Below, one piece after another: positions 51,148-60,258 of a stretch of DNA of 64,000 nt. A model generated the notes under the pieces. That model had not been told where the DNA came from. It worked only from the letters and a program-made list of their open reading frames with translations, and searched no databases. The position numbers and the translations under genes are program-made. Origin of the DNA: Paracoccus saliphilus (GTDB lineage Bacteria; Pseudomonadota; Alphaproteobacteria; Rhodobacterales; Rhodobacteraceae); contig NZ_CP067140.1 of the NCBI RefSeq assembly GCF_028553805.1, forward strand, positions 372,001 through 436,000, written 5' to 3'. The stretch's first letter is position 1, and every line of letters begins with the position of its first letter.

Positions 51148-51259
51148 TCTGCCTGGATTTTCCTTGGTTTTATAGATGGTTAGGTCTCGCCACTTGCCTA
51201 TCCGCTGCGGGATATTACCTCTTACATGAAGGTAATGGTGGATCAGAGGATCGGTAGCG

Positions 51260-51580
51260 ATGAATGTAGAACAGCAATTGCTGATCGAGCAGCGGGTGGC
51301 GAATGAAGGGAAGTCCCAGATTGTCGCCTATTTGCTGTTGCTTCTCCTGTGGGGCTGCGGCGTCCACCGGATGTATCTGGGCCGCTATGTCAGCGGGTTC
51401 CTGATGCTGCTGATCTGGGGGCTGGGCTGGTTGACCGCCCCCATCCTGATCGGCTGGTTGCCGATCGGCTTCGTTTGCCTGTGGGTGATCATCGACATGT
51501 TCCTGATCCCCGGTATGATCCGCGAGGACAATGCGATCATCCGGCAAAGGCTGCTCGCCGAGACCGGGTGGGAGCGTTAA
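51260..51580 (+). CDS. TM2 domain-containing membrane protein
   Basis: A 106-residue protein with two transmembrane helices in a TM2 arrangement: YLLLLLLWGCGVHRMYLGRY (first helix and the conserved HR-x-YLG-x turn), then MLLIWGLGWLTAPILIGW and a third hydrophobic stretch. The function of bacterial TM2 proteins is unknown. It is short and convergent with the SDR gene, 30 bases apart. Confidence 0.85.
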   Translation: MNVEQQLLIEQRVANEGKSQIVAYLLLLLLWGCGVHRMYLGRYVSGFLMLLIWGLGWLTAPILIGWLPIGFVCLWVIIDMFLIPGMIREDNAIIRQRLLAETGWER

Positions 51581-51610
51581 GCGACCCGGTCCCGACGAAG
51601 GATAACGACG

Positions 51611-52390
51611 TCAGACCGTCACGTTCAGCGCACCGCCATCAAGCAGGATATTCTGGCCGACAATAAAGCGCGCCTGCTGGCTGCACAGGAAGGCGCAGGT
51701 GGCACCGAAATCCTCGGGCTGACCATAGGCGCCGGTGGGGATACCCGATTGACGTTTCTTGCGGGCCTCGTCGATGCTGATTCCCCCCTTCTCGGCGACA
51801 CCCTTGTCCAGGCTGTCGGCGCGGGCGGTGGCATGGATGCCGGGCAGGATATTGTTGACGCAAACTCCGCTTCCTGCCACCTGCCGAGACATGCCTGCGA
51901 CAAAGCCGGTCAACCCGGCGCGGGCGGTATTCGACAGGCCCAGCACCGCGATGGGAGAGCGCACCGATTGCGAGGTGATGTTGACGACCCGGCCCCAGTC
52001 ACGCTCCATCATACCGGGAACCAGCGCCTGCATCAGCGCGATCGCCGACAGCATGTTCGCATCTATGGCCTTGATGAAATCCTTGCGGCTCCAATCCGTC
52101 CAGGTGCCCGGAGGAGGGCCGCCCGCATTGGTCACCAGGATATCGGCCTCGCCGGTGGCGGCCAACACGCGTTCGCGGCCCTCATCGGTGGTGATATCGG
52201 CGGCGACAGGAGTGACTTCGACACCGTATTTGTCGGCGATCTCCTTGGCGGTCCGGGTGATGTCGGCCTCGGTCCGGCTATTGATGACCAGGTTGACGCC
52301 AGCCTCGGCCAGCGCCTCGGCGCAGCCGCGCCCCAACCCCTTGGAAGCCGCGCAAACCAGCCCTCGTTTTCCCTTGATCCCCAGATCCAT
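51611..52390 (-). CDS. SDR-family oxidoreductase lacking the catalytic Tyr motif
   Basis: A 259-residue Rossmann-fold protein with a nucleotide-binding loop in CAASKGLGRGCAEALAEAG, NNAG-type LVTNAGGPPPG, and a C-terminal GQNILLDGGALNV. The usual Tyr-x3-Lys is not seen; its place is taken by VLGLSNTARAGLTGFVAGMS. This divergent SDR subgroup is widespread and often called 3-oxoacyl-ACP reductase-like; its reactions are mostly unknown. The gene ends close to the convergent TM2 gene and starts 51 bases after rpe. Confidence 0.85.
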   Translation of the reverse strand: MDLGIKGKRGLVCAASKGLGRGCAEALAEAGVNLVINSRTEADITRTAKEIADKYGVEVTPVAADITTDEGRERVLAATGEADILVTNAGGPPPGTWTDWSRKDFIKAIDANMLSAIALMQALVPGMMERDWGRVVNITSQSVRSPIAVLGLSNTARAGLTGFVAGMSRQVAGSGVCVNNILPGIHATARADSLDKGVAEKGGISIDEARKKRQSGIPTGAYGQPEDFGATCAFLCSQQARFIVGQNILLDGGALNVTV

Positions 52391-52441
52391 AACGTCCTCC
52401 TGTTTCTTCGCGGCAGAGCAAACGCTTGTGCGGCGGGATTG

Positions 52442-53128
52442 TCAAACCGCTTGCGCGGCCTCGCGGATGGCACGGATATTGTTGCCATAGATGCTAGGTT
52501 GATCGACCGAGCCGCCCTTGAAAACCGCCGAGCCCGCGACCAGCACATCGGCCCCCGCCGTCGCGACGAGGGGGGCGGTTTTCGCATCGATGCCGCCATC
52601 GACCTGGATATGGACCGGCCGGTCGCCGATCATGCCGCGTAGCCGGGCGATCTTGTCGATCTGGCTATGGATGAATTTCTGCCCACCGAAACCGGGATTC
52701 ACGGTCATCACCAGCACCATGTCGCAGAGATCCAGCAGGTATTCGACCGCCTCGACCGGGGTACCGGGGTTGAGTGCGATCCCGGCCTTCTTTCCCGCCG
52801 CCCGGATCGCCTGAAGGGTCCGGTGCGGATGCGGCCCGGCCTCGACATGGGCGGTGATCATGTCGGCGCCGGCCTCGGCATAGGCGTCGATATAGGCATC
52901 GACCGGGGCGATCATCAGGTGCACATCCATGAAGCCCCGGACATGCGGACGGAAGGCTTTCACCGCCGGAGGGCCAAAGGTCAGGTTGGGCACGAAATGG
53001 CCGTCCATGACATCGACATGCACCCAATCGGCGCCTTCGGCCTCGATGGCCCGGATCTCGCGCCCGAAATCGGCGAAATCGGCAGAGAGGATCGACGGGG
53101 CGATCTTGATGCGGCGGTCGAAATTCAT
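52442..53128 (-). CDS. rpe: Ribulose-phosphate 3-epimerase
   Basis: A 228-residue TIM-barrel enzyme interconverting ribulose 5-phosphate and xylulose 5-phosphate in the pentose phosphate and Calvin cycles. It has [55 protein letters not shown] and [11 protein letters not shown] with the catalytic Asp pair and metal-binding His. The start at 53128 follows AAGGATCAGCC. It is 51 bases from the SDR gene downstream. Confidence 0.95.
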   Translation of the reverse strand: MNFDRRIKIAPSILSADFADFGREIRAIEAEGADWVHVDVMDGHFVPNLTFGPPAVKAFRPHVRGFMDVHLMIAPVDAYIDAYAEAGADMITAHVEAGPHPHRTLQAIRAAGKKAGIALNPGTPVEAVEYLLDLCDMVLVMTVNPGFGGQKFIHSQIDKIARLRGMIGDRPVHIQVDGGIDAKTAPLVATAGADVLVAGSAVFKGGSVDQPSIYGNNIRAIREAAQAV

Positions 53129-53265
53129 GGCTGATCCTTCCTGCAGTCGTCGCGATATCCGGCCCGGCACGATGACATGACGGAAAAGCCGTTGGTATCG
53201 GTTATGGTCGAAAACGACTTCCCGTCAACCGCAAGCGGACAGGATCTCCCTTCAGGTCGCGCCTG

Positions 53266-53610
53266 TCAGAAGCAGAGGATCTCGGCTTCGGCCTCGGCGC
53301 GCCGCAGGCGGGCGATGATATCGGTCATCTCGGCCATGCCCTTGAACATCGAGGCGCGCTCGCCGGTGACTTGACGCATCCGCAACACGGTCTCGGCGTT
53401 GACATAGTCCTCATAGGGCAGCACCGAGGCGATCTGGTCGATAGCGCAAGAGCAACGGTCCAGAATGTCACGGCTTTGGCCGTTCGAGGCCATGCAGGTG
53501 AAAACATACTCGGCGCGGACATTCGTTGGATAGTCATTCACGGCCTGCGCCCATACCGCGGACGCGGTTAGCGTTACGCCAAGAGCAATCGCGATGACGG
53601 TCGGCTTCAT
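53266..53610 (-). CDS. Small secreted cysteine-containing protein
   Basis: A 114-residue protein with a signal peptide (MKPTVIAIALGVTLTASAVW, cleavage after AQA or nearby) and four cysteines: YVFTCMASNGQS, LDRCSCAIDQIA and a C-terminal ILCF. The pattern may form two disulfides. I recall similar small proteins near PQQ alcohol dehydrogenase genes in methylotrophs, but this is from memory. It overlaps the previous gene by 4 bases (ATGA), so they form a unit downstream of flhS. Confidence 0.7.
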   Translation of the reverse strand: MKPTVIAIALGVTLTASAVWAQAVNDYPTNVRAEYVFTCMASNGQSRDILDRCSCAIDQIASVLPYEDYVNAETVLRMRQVTGERASMFKGMAEMTDIIARLRRAEAEAEILCF

Positions 53611-54227
53611 TGCAGCACCATTCGTTTGATATAGCCCGGCTCGTCACCCTCCGTCCGGGCCTGCAATTCGCGGATCGGGGCTTCGGGGTCTTCATCCAGC
53701 GCAAAGGTCAGGGTCAGCGTTTCGAAACCCTTCATCTGCCCGGCATTCGGATCATCTTCGAAAGGATGAAAAGTGGCCGTGCTGCCGTCCTGAGAGATCT
53801 CGCCGCTTCTGAACAGCGCATCCTTGATGCGGTTGCGTATGTAATACGGACTGCCGCCGGTCAGCTTGGCGATATCCCGGGTCGTCTGCTCCAGGAAGAA
53901 GGTCAGCACCGGATCGCCGCCCGAGATCGGAAACGGTCCGATCTCGCGGGTCCGGCTGTCGGTTTCCTGGGTCAGCTGCAGGGCCGGCTGGTTGTCCGAA
54001 GGATCGGTGATCTCGTTCAATGTGACCGAGCCATCCTCGACATGCAGGAAACCGGCCGCGTCCGGCCCGTCCACATGCACCGACCAGCTAAGCCCATCGG
54101 GCTCGATCGACCATGGTCCCCGGTCAGCGAAGACCATGTCCCCGGCCTCGCCCGCGACCAGCGGAGATGCCGCGACAAGGCTCGCGGACAGCCCCAGCCA
54201 CAGCGCGGTGGCGATGCTGCGTTTCAT
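53607..54227 (-). CDS. Secreted protein of unknown function near flhS
   Basis: A 206-residue exported protein. A signal peptide (MKRSIATALWLGLSASLVAA) ends near VAG-EAGD. The remainder is mainly beta-strand-like with no cysteine or motif I recognise; DDPNAGQMKGFETLTLTFAL is the most regular segment. The start at 54227 follows GGGAGGAACGGCA; ATG 54242 is possible. It is coupled to the small cysteine-containing gene (4-base overlap) and may be in the flh regulatory operon, suggesting a periplasmic C1-related role (inference). Confidence 0.6.
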   Translation of the reverse strand: MKRSIATALWLGLSASLVAASPLVAGEAGDMVFADRGPWSIEPDGLSWSVHVDGPDAAGFLHVEDGSVTLNEITDPSDNQPALQLTQETDSRTREIGPFPISGGDPVLTFFLEQTTRDIAKLTGGSPYYIRNRIKDALFRSGEISQDGSTATFHPFEDDPNAGQMKGFETLTLTFALDEDPEAPIRELQARTEGDEPGYIKRMVLQ

Positions 54228-54319
54228 TGCCGTTCCTCCCATAATACCGGACCAGACTTGCGCCCTGCGTTCCGAAGAACAAGCCCCGCATGGCCCTCTC
54301 TCAGCCCTAGGTCGCAGCC

Positions 54320-55642
54320 TTAACTCAGAAGCCTGACCAGAATCTCGCTCAACTCGGCCGGACGCACGGGTTTTTCCAGAAGCGGCACCCCCATCGCGGC
54401 GCAGCGCCGGGCGATCTCGGGATCCCGGTGAGCGGTCACCACCACGGCGGGAACATTCCTGCCCGCCGCGTCCCGCAGCGCCAGAATCGACGCGAGGCCC
54501 GTATCGTCGCCTTCCAGGTTATAGTCGGCAAGGATGATATCGGGCGGCTCTTCGCCCATCGTGGCAAGTGCCTCTGCCGTGCCGCCGGTCACGCGGGCGA
54601 CCATGCCGAGACGTTCTGCCAGGATCATCTCGTAGCCACGGCGCATACCATGGTCGTTCTCGATGACCAGCGCGACACGCCCGCGCAGCACGTGGCTCGA
54701 CGCATCGCTTGCTTTCGGGTGGTGCTCGTGACTGCCATCGATCAGTGGCAGCCCAACGCGGAACAAGGTGCCGCGCATCGCCTCGGAACTCAGGCTGATC
54801 GGGTGTCCCAGCTTGTTGCAAGCGCGCCGCACGATCGACAGGCCCAAACCCATGCCTGGGGTGCCGTTATCGTTCCCGAGCCGCTGGAACTCGTCGAAGA
54901 TCCGGTTGCGGTCTACCGCCGGGATGCCGACACCGCTGTCATACACGCTGAGCCATCCGGTCGCGCCACGTCGCCGGACCCCGACGACGACGCCGCCGCG
55001 GTTGGTATACTTGATCGCGTTCGACACCAGGTTCTGCGCGATACGGCGCAGGAAGACCGGGTCGCTTTCCACCACCGCATCGGTCGGGGCAAAGCTGAGC
55101 CGCAGGCCTTTTGCCTCGGCCAAGGGCGCGAATTCGGCGGCGAGGCGGCGAAACAATTCCCCCAACGGGACGGGCTGGCGATGAAACTCGATGCGCTGGC
55201 TGTCGAGGCGTGAGATGTCGAGGACGGCATGCATCAATTGCTCGACCGATTCGAAAGCGCCCGACAGGCGTTCGGTCAGTTCCTTCTGTTGTTCGTCCAT
55301 GGGGGTGTCGGTCAGTGCCGACAGGAACAGCCGGGCGGCGGACAAGGGCTGCACCAGGTCATGGCTGGCGGCGCGCAGGAATCGGGTTTTCGAGCGGTTC
55401 GCCTCTTCGGCGGCGGCGCGGGCGACGGCCAGTTCGCGGTTGCGTTGCGACAGGTCGGCCATCGCCTGTTCAAGCTGCCTTGTGCGGGCCAGAACCTCTT
55501 GTTCCAGCGCGACGGCGGCCTGGAACATCGACCATGCCGAACCCCGTGTCTCCTCGAGCCGGTCGATACGGTCGATCAGAACGTCGGTGATGCGCCTCAG
55601 TTTCTCGACCTGCCGATGCGGCGGATCACTGTCACGCAGCAT
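54320..55642 (-). CDS. flhS: Hybrid histidine kinase, FlhS-like
   Basis: A 440-residue cytoplasmic sensor kinase without transmembrane helices. A coiled-coil region (about 35-85) leads to the dimerisation/phosphoacceptor helix FLRAASHDLVQPLSAARLFL (His about 95). The ATPase domain has QNLVSNAIKYT, DSGVGIP and MGLGLSIVRRAC. The C-terminal receiver domain has phospho-Asp in IILADYNLEG and Lys in LLEKPVRP. In Paracoccus denitrificans FlhS and FlhR control methanol, methylamine and formaldehyde oxidation genes. The call rests on domain layout and the FIST-LuxR context. GGAAGGAG precedes the ATG. Confidence 0.75.
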   Translation of the reverse strand: MLRDSDPPHRQVEKLRRITDVLIDRIDRLEETRGSAWSMFQAAVALEQEVLARTRQLEQAMADLSQRNRELAVARAAAEEANRSKTRFLRAASHDLVQPLSAARLFLSALTDTPMDEQQKELTERLSGAFESVEQLMHAVLDISRLDSQRIEFHRQPVPLGELFRRLAAEFAPLAEAKGLRLSFAPTDAVVESDPVFLRRIAQNLVSNAIKYTNRGGVVVGVRRRGATGWLSVYDSGVGIPAVDRNRIFDEFQRLGNDNGTPGMGLGLSIVRRACNKLGHPISLSSEAMRGTLFRVGLPLIDGSHEHHPKASDASSHVLRGRVALVIENDHGMRRGYEMILAERLGMVARVTGGTAEALATMGEEPPDIILADYNLEGDDTGLASILALRDAAGRNVPAVVVTAHRDPEIARRCAAMGVPLLEKPVRPAELSEILVRLLS

Positions 55643-56801
55643 TATGCGCCTCTCCTTCCGGTATGGGCGGCATGAAGGCCACGCCCACGAAGGTCTGGTT
55701 CACATGCATACCGCTATGCTGTTCGCCATAGGTGTTGAAGCCCGCGACGCGGTAACGGGTGAACATCTCGGACATCGTATCCATCAGCCCGGCGCGCTCC
55801 AGCGCCAGTCGCCGCAGGATGCAGTCGAAGCCCAGCACCATCAGCGGCGGGCGCGGCAATGCCTCCAACGCTTCCGCGAAACCCTGGGTCATGTCGTCGC
55901 TGCGCCCGAGAGTCAGAACGGTGCCCGTGTCGATGGAGGACATCAGCGACAGCCCGCCATCCTCGGTCAATTCGCTTATGGCGCGGACGTGATGGCGCCT
56001 GCCCATCCGCAACAACAGCGGGTGGCGGGCGAATTCGGTCGGCGTCAGGTCCTGCATGGCAAGCCCGGTAATGCGGGCATATTCCTCGGCCGCGGGTTCG
56101 GCATTCAGCTCGACGATGCGGCGCTTGTCCGGGATCGCGGCGGTCACCACGGCGCGGGTTTCGGTCGGGCTGAAATGGGCGAAGGTCACCTCGCTGACGG
56201 CCAGATCGGTCTCGACCAGCAGGAAAACGGCGGCATTGCTGATGACCTCGCCATCGACCAGCAGGGTCGTTTGCCGGAAATCCAGCGCATCGCCTGCCGA
56301 GCCGCCCAGGACAGGCACGGCGGGCAAGGCGGCCTCGATCGTCGAAACCAGCGCGTCTTCTTGCCCGGCAACGCCATCGACCAACAGCAGCCCGAATTGC
56401 GAGCGCGCGGCATCGGGGCTGAAATTGCTGTGCATGCGGCGCAGAATGGCCATCCAGTCCGAAACGGGAAGGGTCGCCAGGTTGCGTAGCGTGATCGCTT
56501 CCGCACGGAAACTGCTGCGGGGAAAGCCGATCGCGACCACGCTGCCCGAGCTGTAGCCGCCCGGGCCGATCTCTCCCGCCGACGAGCAGCCGCATATCAC
56601 GCATCCCGATGGCAGGGACGCATGCAGATCGGAGCCCAGCTTGGCGAGTCCCTCGCCCGCGGCTCCGAATACCAAAACGAGTCCGGGATCGGCGGCGCGC
56701 AGGCCGGCCAGAAGGCGATCCGCCAGATCGGCGGCATCGCGGTCGGCCTGCACGGCCACCGGCCCGGCGACGTCCTCCTTCGCGACCGGGCCGGTATCCA
56801 T
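55632..56801 (-). CDS. FIST-domain putative sensor protein
   Basis: A 389-residue soluble protein with FIST N and C domains, proposed to bind small ligands such as amino acids. It has LVLVFGAAGEGLAKLGSDLH, CVICGCSSAGEIGPGGYSSG (FIST N), LPAVPVLGGSAGDALDFRQT and the C-terminal SGMHVNQTFVGVAFMPP. It starts at 56801 in a TGATG overlap with flhR and overlaps flhS by 11 bases. Placed between regulator and kinase, it probably supplies the ligand-sensing function the kinase lacks (inference). Confidence 0.85.
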   Translation of the reverse strand: MDTGPVAKEDVAGPVAVQADRDAADLADRLLAGLRAADPGLVLVFGAAGEGLAKLGSDLHASLPSGCVICGCSSAGEIGPGGYSSGSVVAIGFPRSSFRAEAITLRNLATLPVSDWMAILRRMHSNFSPDAARSQFGLLLVDGVAGQEDALVSTIEAALPAVPVLGGSAGDALDFRQTTLLVDGEVISNAAVFLLVETDLAVSEVTFAHFSPTETRAVVTAAIPDKRRIVELNAEPAAEEYARITGLAMQDLTPTEFARHPLLLRMGRRHHVRAISELTEDGGLSLMSSIDTGTVLTLGRSDDMTQGFAEALEALPRPPLMVLGFDCILRRLALERAGLMDTMSEMFTRYRVAGFNTYGEQHSGMHVNQTFVGVAFMPPIPEGEAHNAA

Positions 56802-57508
56802 CAGCAGGCCTCGAACAGCCTGATCGAGTTGGCGAGCAGCACCGCCTGCGTCCGGCGGCGGGCATTGATCTTGGACATGATCGCGGTGATATGGGTCTTC
56901 ACCGTGGCTTCGGCGATGGACAGCTCGTAGCTGATTTCCTTGTTCGCCTTGCCCTGGCAAATCAGTCGCAGGATACGCATCTGCTGCGGGGTCAGCGTCG
57001 CAAAGCGGCGGGCCAGTTCGGCGCGTGCTTCGTCCTTGGCATCAGCCTGATCGGGTTCGTAACCCTCGGGCGTGACGAATTCGCCGTCCCACATCCGGCG
57101 CAGGCTGTCGACCAGCGCCTCGCGGCTCAGTGACTTGCTGATATAGCCCTGTGCCCCTGCTGCCATCGCGGCCGATATCATCGCGCCTTCCAGGTCCGCC
57201 GAGATCATGGTGATCGGGACGTCGGGCAATTGTCGGCGCAGGGTCACGATCCCCTCGGCCCCACGGGCATCCGGCAGGTTCAGGTCCAAGATCACCGCAT
57301 CGGGTGCACCTTGGGCCTTGATCTGCTCGATCGCGGCCCCCAGGCTGCGCGCGGTGCGCACATTCTTGAGACCAAAGCTGATCTTGAGCGTCAGCGCGAG
57401 GGCGTCGCACATCAGCGGGTGGTCGTCCACGATCAGGATCTCTCGAACCTGATCGGCATTCGGTCGTGGCGTCTGCGGCGGTTTCGCCTGCATGGCTGCG
57501 GCGGTCAT
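56801..57508 (-). CDS. flhR: LuxR-family response regulator, FlhR-like
   Basis: A 235-residue response regulator. The receiver domain (about 22-145) has ILIVDDHPLMCDALALTL, phospho-Asp in VILDLNLPDARGAEG and the lysine in GYISKSLSREALVDSL. The C-terminal LuxR helix-turn-helix reads LTPQQMRILRLICQGKANKE and ATVKTHITAIMSKI. ATG 57508 has GGGAGGAG upstream. It is the first gene of the flhR-FIST-flhS operon and divergent from the ABC importer at 57685, a likely target. Confidence 0.8.
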   Translation of the reverse strand: MTAAAMQAKPPQTPRPNADQVREILIVDDHPLMCDALALTLKISFGLKNVRTARSLGAAIEQIKAQGAPDAVILDLNLPDARGAEGIVTLRRQLPDVPITMISADLEGAMISAAMAAGAQGYISKSLSREALVDSLRRMWDGEFVTPEGYEPDQADAKDEARAELARRFATLTPQQMRILRLICQGKANKEISYELSIAEATVKTHITAIMSKINARRRTQAVLLANSIRLFEAC

Positions 57509-57608
57509 CGTATCTCCTCCCAAGGCAATGGCGTCTTCGCGGCACCGCCCCCCAACAGTATCCGCACCTCCATAACCGATTGTAGGGCGGCTTGTAGACA
57601 ACGCAAGC

Positions 57609-57626
57609 CCGAAGCTAAGACTTCGG
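57609..57626. promoter_or_regulatory. Inverted repeat between flhR and the ABC operon
   Basis: CCGAAG-CTAAGA-CTTCGG in the 176-base divergent promoter region. It could be a regulator-binding site or a small hairpin in the leader of the ABC operon. Confidence 0.35.
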
Positions 57627-57684
57627 TGCTATTGTGACCGATTGCCGGCCATGTCACGCTGACATCGCATCCAGGAGGACCTTC

Positions 57685-58665
57685 ATGAGCACGATCCGCA
57701 GAGGGATTGCGGCCTTATGCGCGACCTTGGCCCTTATTGCGGCCGTTTTTCCCGCCCTTGCGGAGCCCCCGGTGATCAGCATCGGCACATTGGAGAACGG
57801 CACGGTCAACTGGGAATTGCAGACGATTCTCGAACAGAGGCTTGATCGCGAGAACGGGTTCAAGCTGGAAGTGGTGTCCCTGGCGGGAAACCCGGCCACC
57901 CAGATCGCGATGCAGGGCGGCGAGGTCGATTCGATCGTTTCGGACTGGCTTTGGGTGGCGCGGCAGCGTGCTTCGGGTGCGGATTTCACCTTCCTTCCCT
58001 ATTCGACCGCCGTGGGCGGGCTGGTTGTGCCAAAGGATAGCGATGTTCAGGATCTCGCCGATCTCGAGGGGCAAAAGATCGGCATCGCGGGCGGGCCTGT
58101 CGACAAGAGTTGGCTGATCCTGCGGGCCTGGAACCGGCAGCAGAACGGAGAGGATCTTACCGATGTGACCGGGCAGGTCTTTGGCGCGCCGCCGGTGATC
58201 CGGAATGCCGCCGAGACAGGGGAAATCGCCGGAGCGGTGAATTTCTGGCATTACCTGGCCAAGATGAAAGCCGGGGGAATGCGCGAGGTAATCAGCGTCT
58301 CAAAGGCCGCGGCCGATCTGGGACTGGACCCGACGACACCGCTTTTGGGTTACGTGCTGCGCGATTCCTGGATCGAGGAGCATCCGGAACTGGCGCAGGG
58401 GTTGGCAACCGCGTCGCGGCAGGCCAAGGAATTGCTGGCCGGTGATGACGCTGTCTGGGAAGACATCAGGCCGATCATGAATGCCGCCGATGATGCCGAG
58501 TTCGAAGCGCTTCGCGAGGGTTGGCACGCAGGCATCCCGCCACAGGGGGATGTGGACCGGGGGAATGCGCAGAGGATGTTCTCGATCATGGCGGATCTGG
58601 GCGGCGAAGAGCTGACCGGCGGTTTGACCGAACTGCCCGAAGGGCTGTTCTGGTCGGGTGAGTAG
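57685..58665 (+). CDS. ABC transporter substrate-binding protein, nitrate/taurine type
   Basis: A 326-residue periplasmic binding protein (NMT1/SsuA-like fold). It has a signal peptide (STIRRGIAALCATLALIAAV, cleavage near ALA-EPPV), ISIGTLENGTVNWELQTI, EVVSLAGNPATQIAMQGGEV and LEGQKIGIAGGPVDKSWLIL. The ligand is unknown. ATG 57685 follows AGGAGGACCTTC. It is the first gene of an operon divergent from flhR. An association with C1 metabolism is inferred from the neighbours only. Confidence 0.88.
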   Translation: MSTIRRGIAALCATLALIAAVFPALAEPPVISIGTLENGTVNWELQTILEQRLDRENGFKLEVVSLAGNPATQIAMQGGEVDSIVSDWLWVARQRASGADFTFLPYSTAVGGLVVPKDSDVQDLADLEGQKIGIAGGPVDKSWLILRAWNRQQNGEDLTDVTGQVFGAPPVIRNAAETGEIAGAVNFWHYLAKMKAGGMREVISVSKAAADLGLDPTTPLLGYVLRDSWIEEHPELAQGLATASRQAKELLAGDDAVWEDIRPIMNAADDAEFEALREGWHAGIPPQGDVDRGNAQRMFSIMADLGGEELTGGLTELPEGLFWSGE

Positions 58666-59440
58666 GGCGCGACGATATCCATGGCAAAGCCCCGGCACGG
58701 TGCCGGGGCTTTTGTCGCTTGTGGCGATGCTGTTGCTGTGGACACTCGTGGCGATCTGGTCGGACAGTCCCCGGACCATGCCCGCACCATGGAGCGTCGC
58801 CGCCCGGATCGGGCAGATCGCTGCCTCGGGCGATCTCTGGTTTCATGCCGGTATGACGCTGTTTCGGGTGCTGGCGAGCTTTGTTCTGGCGATGGCGGTT
58901 GGCTTGATCCTGGGGCTGTGGATGGGCAGGTCGCGCGGTGCGGATCACTGGTTGAACCCGGGGCTGGTGATCGCGCTGAACATGCCTGCGCTGGTCATTA
59001 TCGTGCTCGCCTATATCTGGATCGGGCTTAACGAGGTGGCGGCGGTGGCGGCTGTCGCACTGAACAAGATCCCGCTGGTGATCGTGATGATCCGCGAGGG
59101 AACGCGTGCATTGCGCCCCGATCTGGACGACATGGCGCGGGCCTTTCACATGTCGTCGCTCGACCGCTTTCGCCACGTGGTGCTGCCGCAGCTCGCGCCG
59201 CATGTTGCCTCTGCGGCGCGGGCGGGTATCTCTTTGATATGGAAGATTGTTCTGGTGGTGGAGTTCCTTGGCCGCTCGAATGGTGTCGGCTTCAAGATCC
59301 ATCTGCTGTTCTCGAATTTCGACGTGACCGGCGTGCTGGCCTGGGCACTGGCATTCGTCGCGGTGATGCTGGCGATCGACATGTTCGTGCTGCGGCCATG
59401 GGAGGCTCGCGCCAATCGCTGGAGACGCGATGAGGATTGA
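58658..59440 (+). CDS. ABC transporter permease, nitrate/taurine type
   Basis: A 260-residue inner-membrane permease (SsuC/TauC family) with about six helices. The coupling loop is FHMSSLDRFRHVVLPQLAPH preceded by EGTRALRPDLDDMARA. A GTG start overlaps the end of the binding-protein gene by 8 bases, and its end overlaps the ATPase gene by 11 bases. Confidence 0.92.
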   Translation: MSRARRYPWQSPGTVPGLLSLVAMLLLWTLVAIWSDSPRTMPAPWSVAARIGQIAASGDLWFHAGMTLFRVLASFVLAMAVGLILGLWMGRSRGADHWLNPGLVIALNMPALVIIVLAYIWIGLNEVAAVAAVALNKIPLVIVMIREGTRALRPDLDDMARAFHMSSLDRFRHVVLPQLAPHVASAARAGISLIWKIVLVVEFLGRSNGVGFKIHLLFSNFDVTGVLAWALAFVAVMLAIDMFVLRPWEARANRWRRDED

Positions 59441-60017
59441 TCTGAAAGGGAAATCCTTCGCCGGACGCGAGGTCCTGGGCCCCCTGACGCTGGAGATCGG
59501 GCGGGGCCAGCGTATCGCGGTCCTCGGGCCGTCGGGGATCGGTAAATCGACGCTTCTGCGGATCGTCGCGGGGCTGGACGATGAATTCAGCGGGAGCCTG
59601 TCAGGGGATGACCGGCTGGCGGTTGTGTTCCAGGAGCCGACCTTGCTGCCTTGGCGCAGAGCATTGGAAAACATCACGATTCCAGCCGGCTGCGATGGCG
59701 AGGCGGCGCGTGAACTGATGGCTCTGGTCGGGTTGTCGGGGCGCGAGGAACAGTTCCCGCGCCAGATGTCGCTGGGGCAGCAACGCCGCCTCGCACTGGC
59801 CCGCGCCTTTGCCGCGCAGCCCGATATTCTGCTTATGGATGAACCATTTGCGAGTCTGGACGCCGATACGGCTTCGCGGATGATCGGGTTGACCATGGAC
59901 CTGTTGGAGCGCAGCGGGGCCGGGTTGCTGCTTGTCACCCATGATACCGGCGAACCGGCGAAGCTTGGGGCGAGGCCGGTACAATTGGGCGGTAGTCCGG
60001 CGGTGCTGCAAGACTAG
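59430..60017 (+). CDS. ABC transporter ATPase, nitrate/taurine type, short
   Basis: A 195-residue ATPase with Walker A GPSGIGKST, Q-loop VVFQEPTLLPW, Walker B LLMDEPFASLD and switch His LVTHDTGE. The signature is MSLGQQRRLALARA, so the usual LSGGQ reads MSLGQ. At 195 residues it is shorter than SsuB/TauB relatives (about 240-260); the C-terminal part after the H-loop is reduced. It appears functional. The gene ends before the convergent GTGTAC element. Confidence 0.9.
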   Translation: MRIDLKGKSFAGREVLGPLTLEIGRGQRIAVLGPSGIGKSTLLRIVAGLDDEFSGSLSGDDRLAVVFQEPTLLPWRRALENITIPAGCDGEAARELMALVGLSGREEQFPRQMSLGQQRRLALARAFAAQPDILLMDEPFASLDADTASRMIGLTMDLLERSGAGLLLVTHDTGEPAKLGARPVQLGGSPAVLQD

Positions 60018-60038
60018 AGGGCGGGCGAGGGATCGTCG

Positions 60039-60211
60039 CGCAACACCACCGTGCGTTGCGCCCTTGTGCCGGACGCAACATCCACGCGGCTTGACACAGC
60101 AAATGCTGGGATTTCGGCTGCACAACCCGTACACCACGCGTGCACAGAACGTACACAGAGCGTACACAGCCAGCGTGCGTTGCGTGGAAAACTGCGATGG
60201 ATTGTCGCGGA
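60039..60211 (-). repeat. GTGTAC-repeat element, copy 2 (about 170 bp)
   Basis: Read on the minus strand from 60187: ACGCAACGCACGCTGGC, then GTGTAC-type hexamers about every 11 bp (one is GTGCAC), the hairpin CAGCATTTGCTG, then GTTGCGTCC-GGCACAA-GGGCGCAAC and GCAACGCACGGTG. Sequence and spacing match copy 1 at 48839-49014. It lies between the convergent ABC ATPase genes ending at 60017 and 60259. Confidence 0.75.
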
Positions 60212-60258
60212 TGGCGACAGCTTGCGGGCCTTCCTTTCGGAAACCGGTGATCCGCCGG

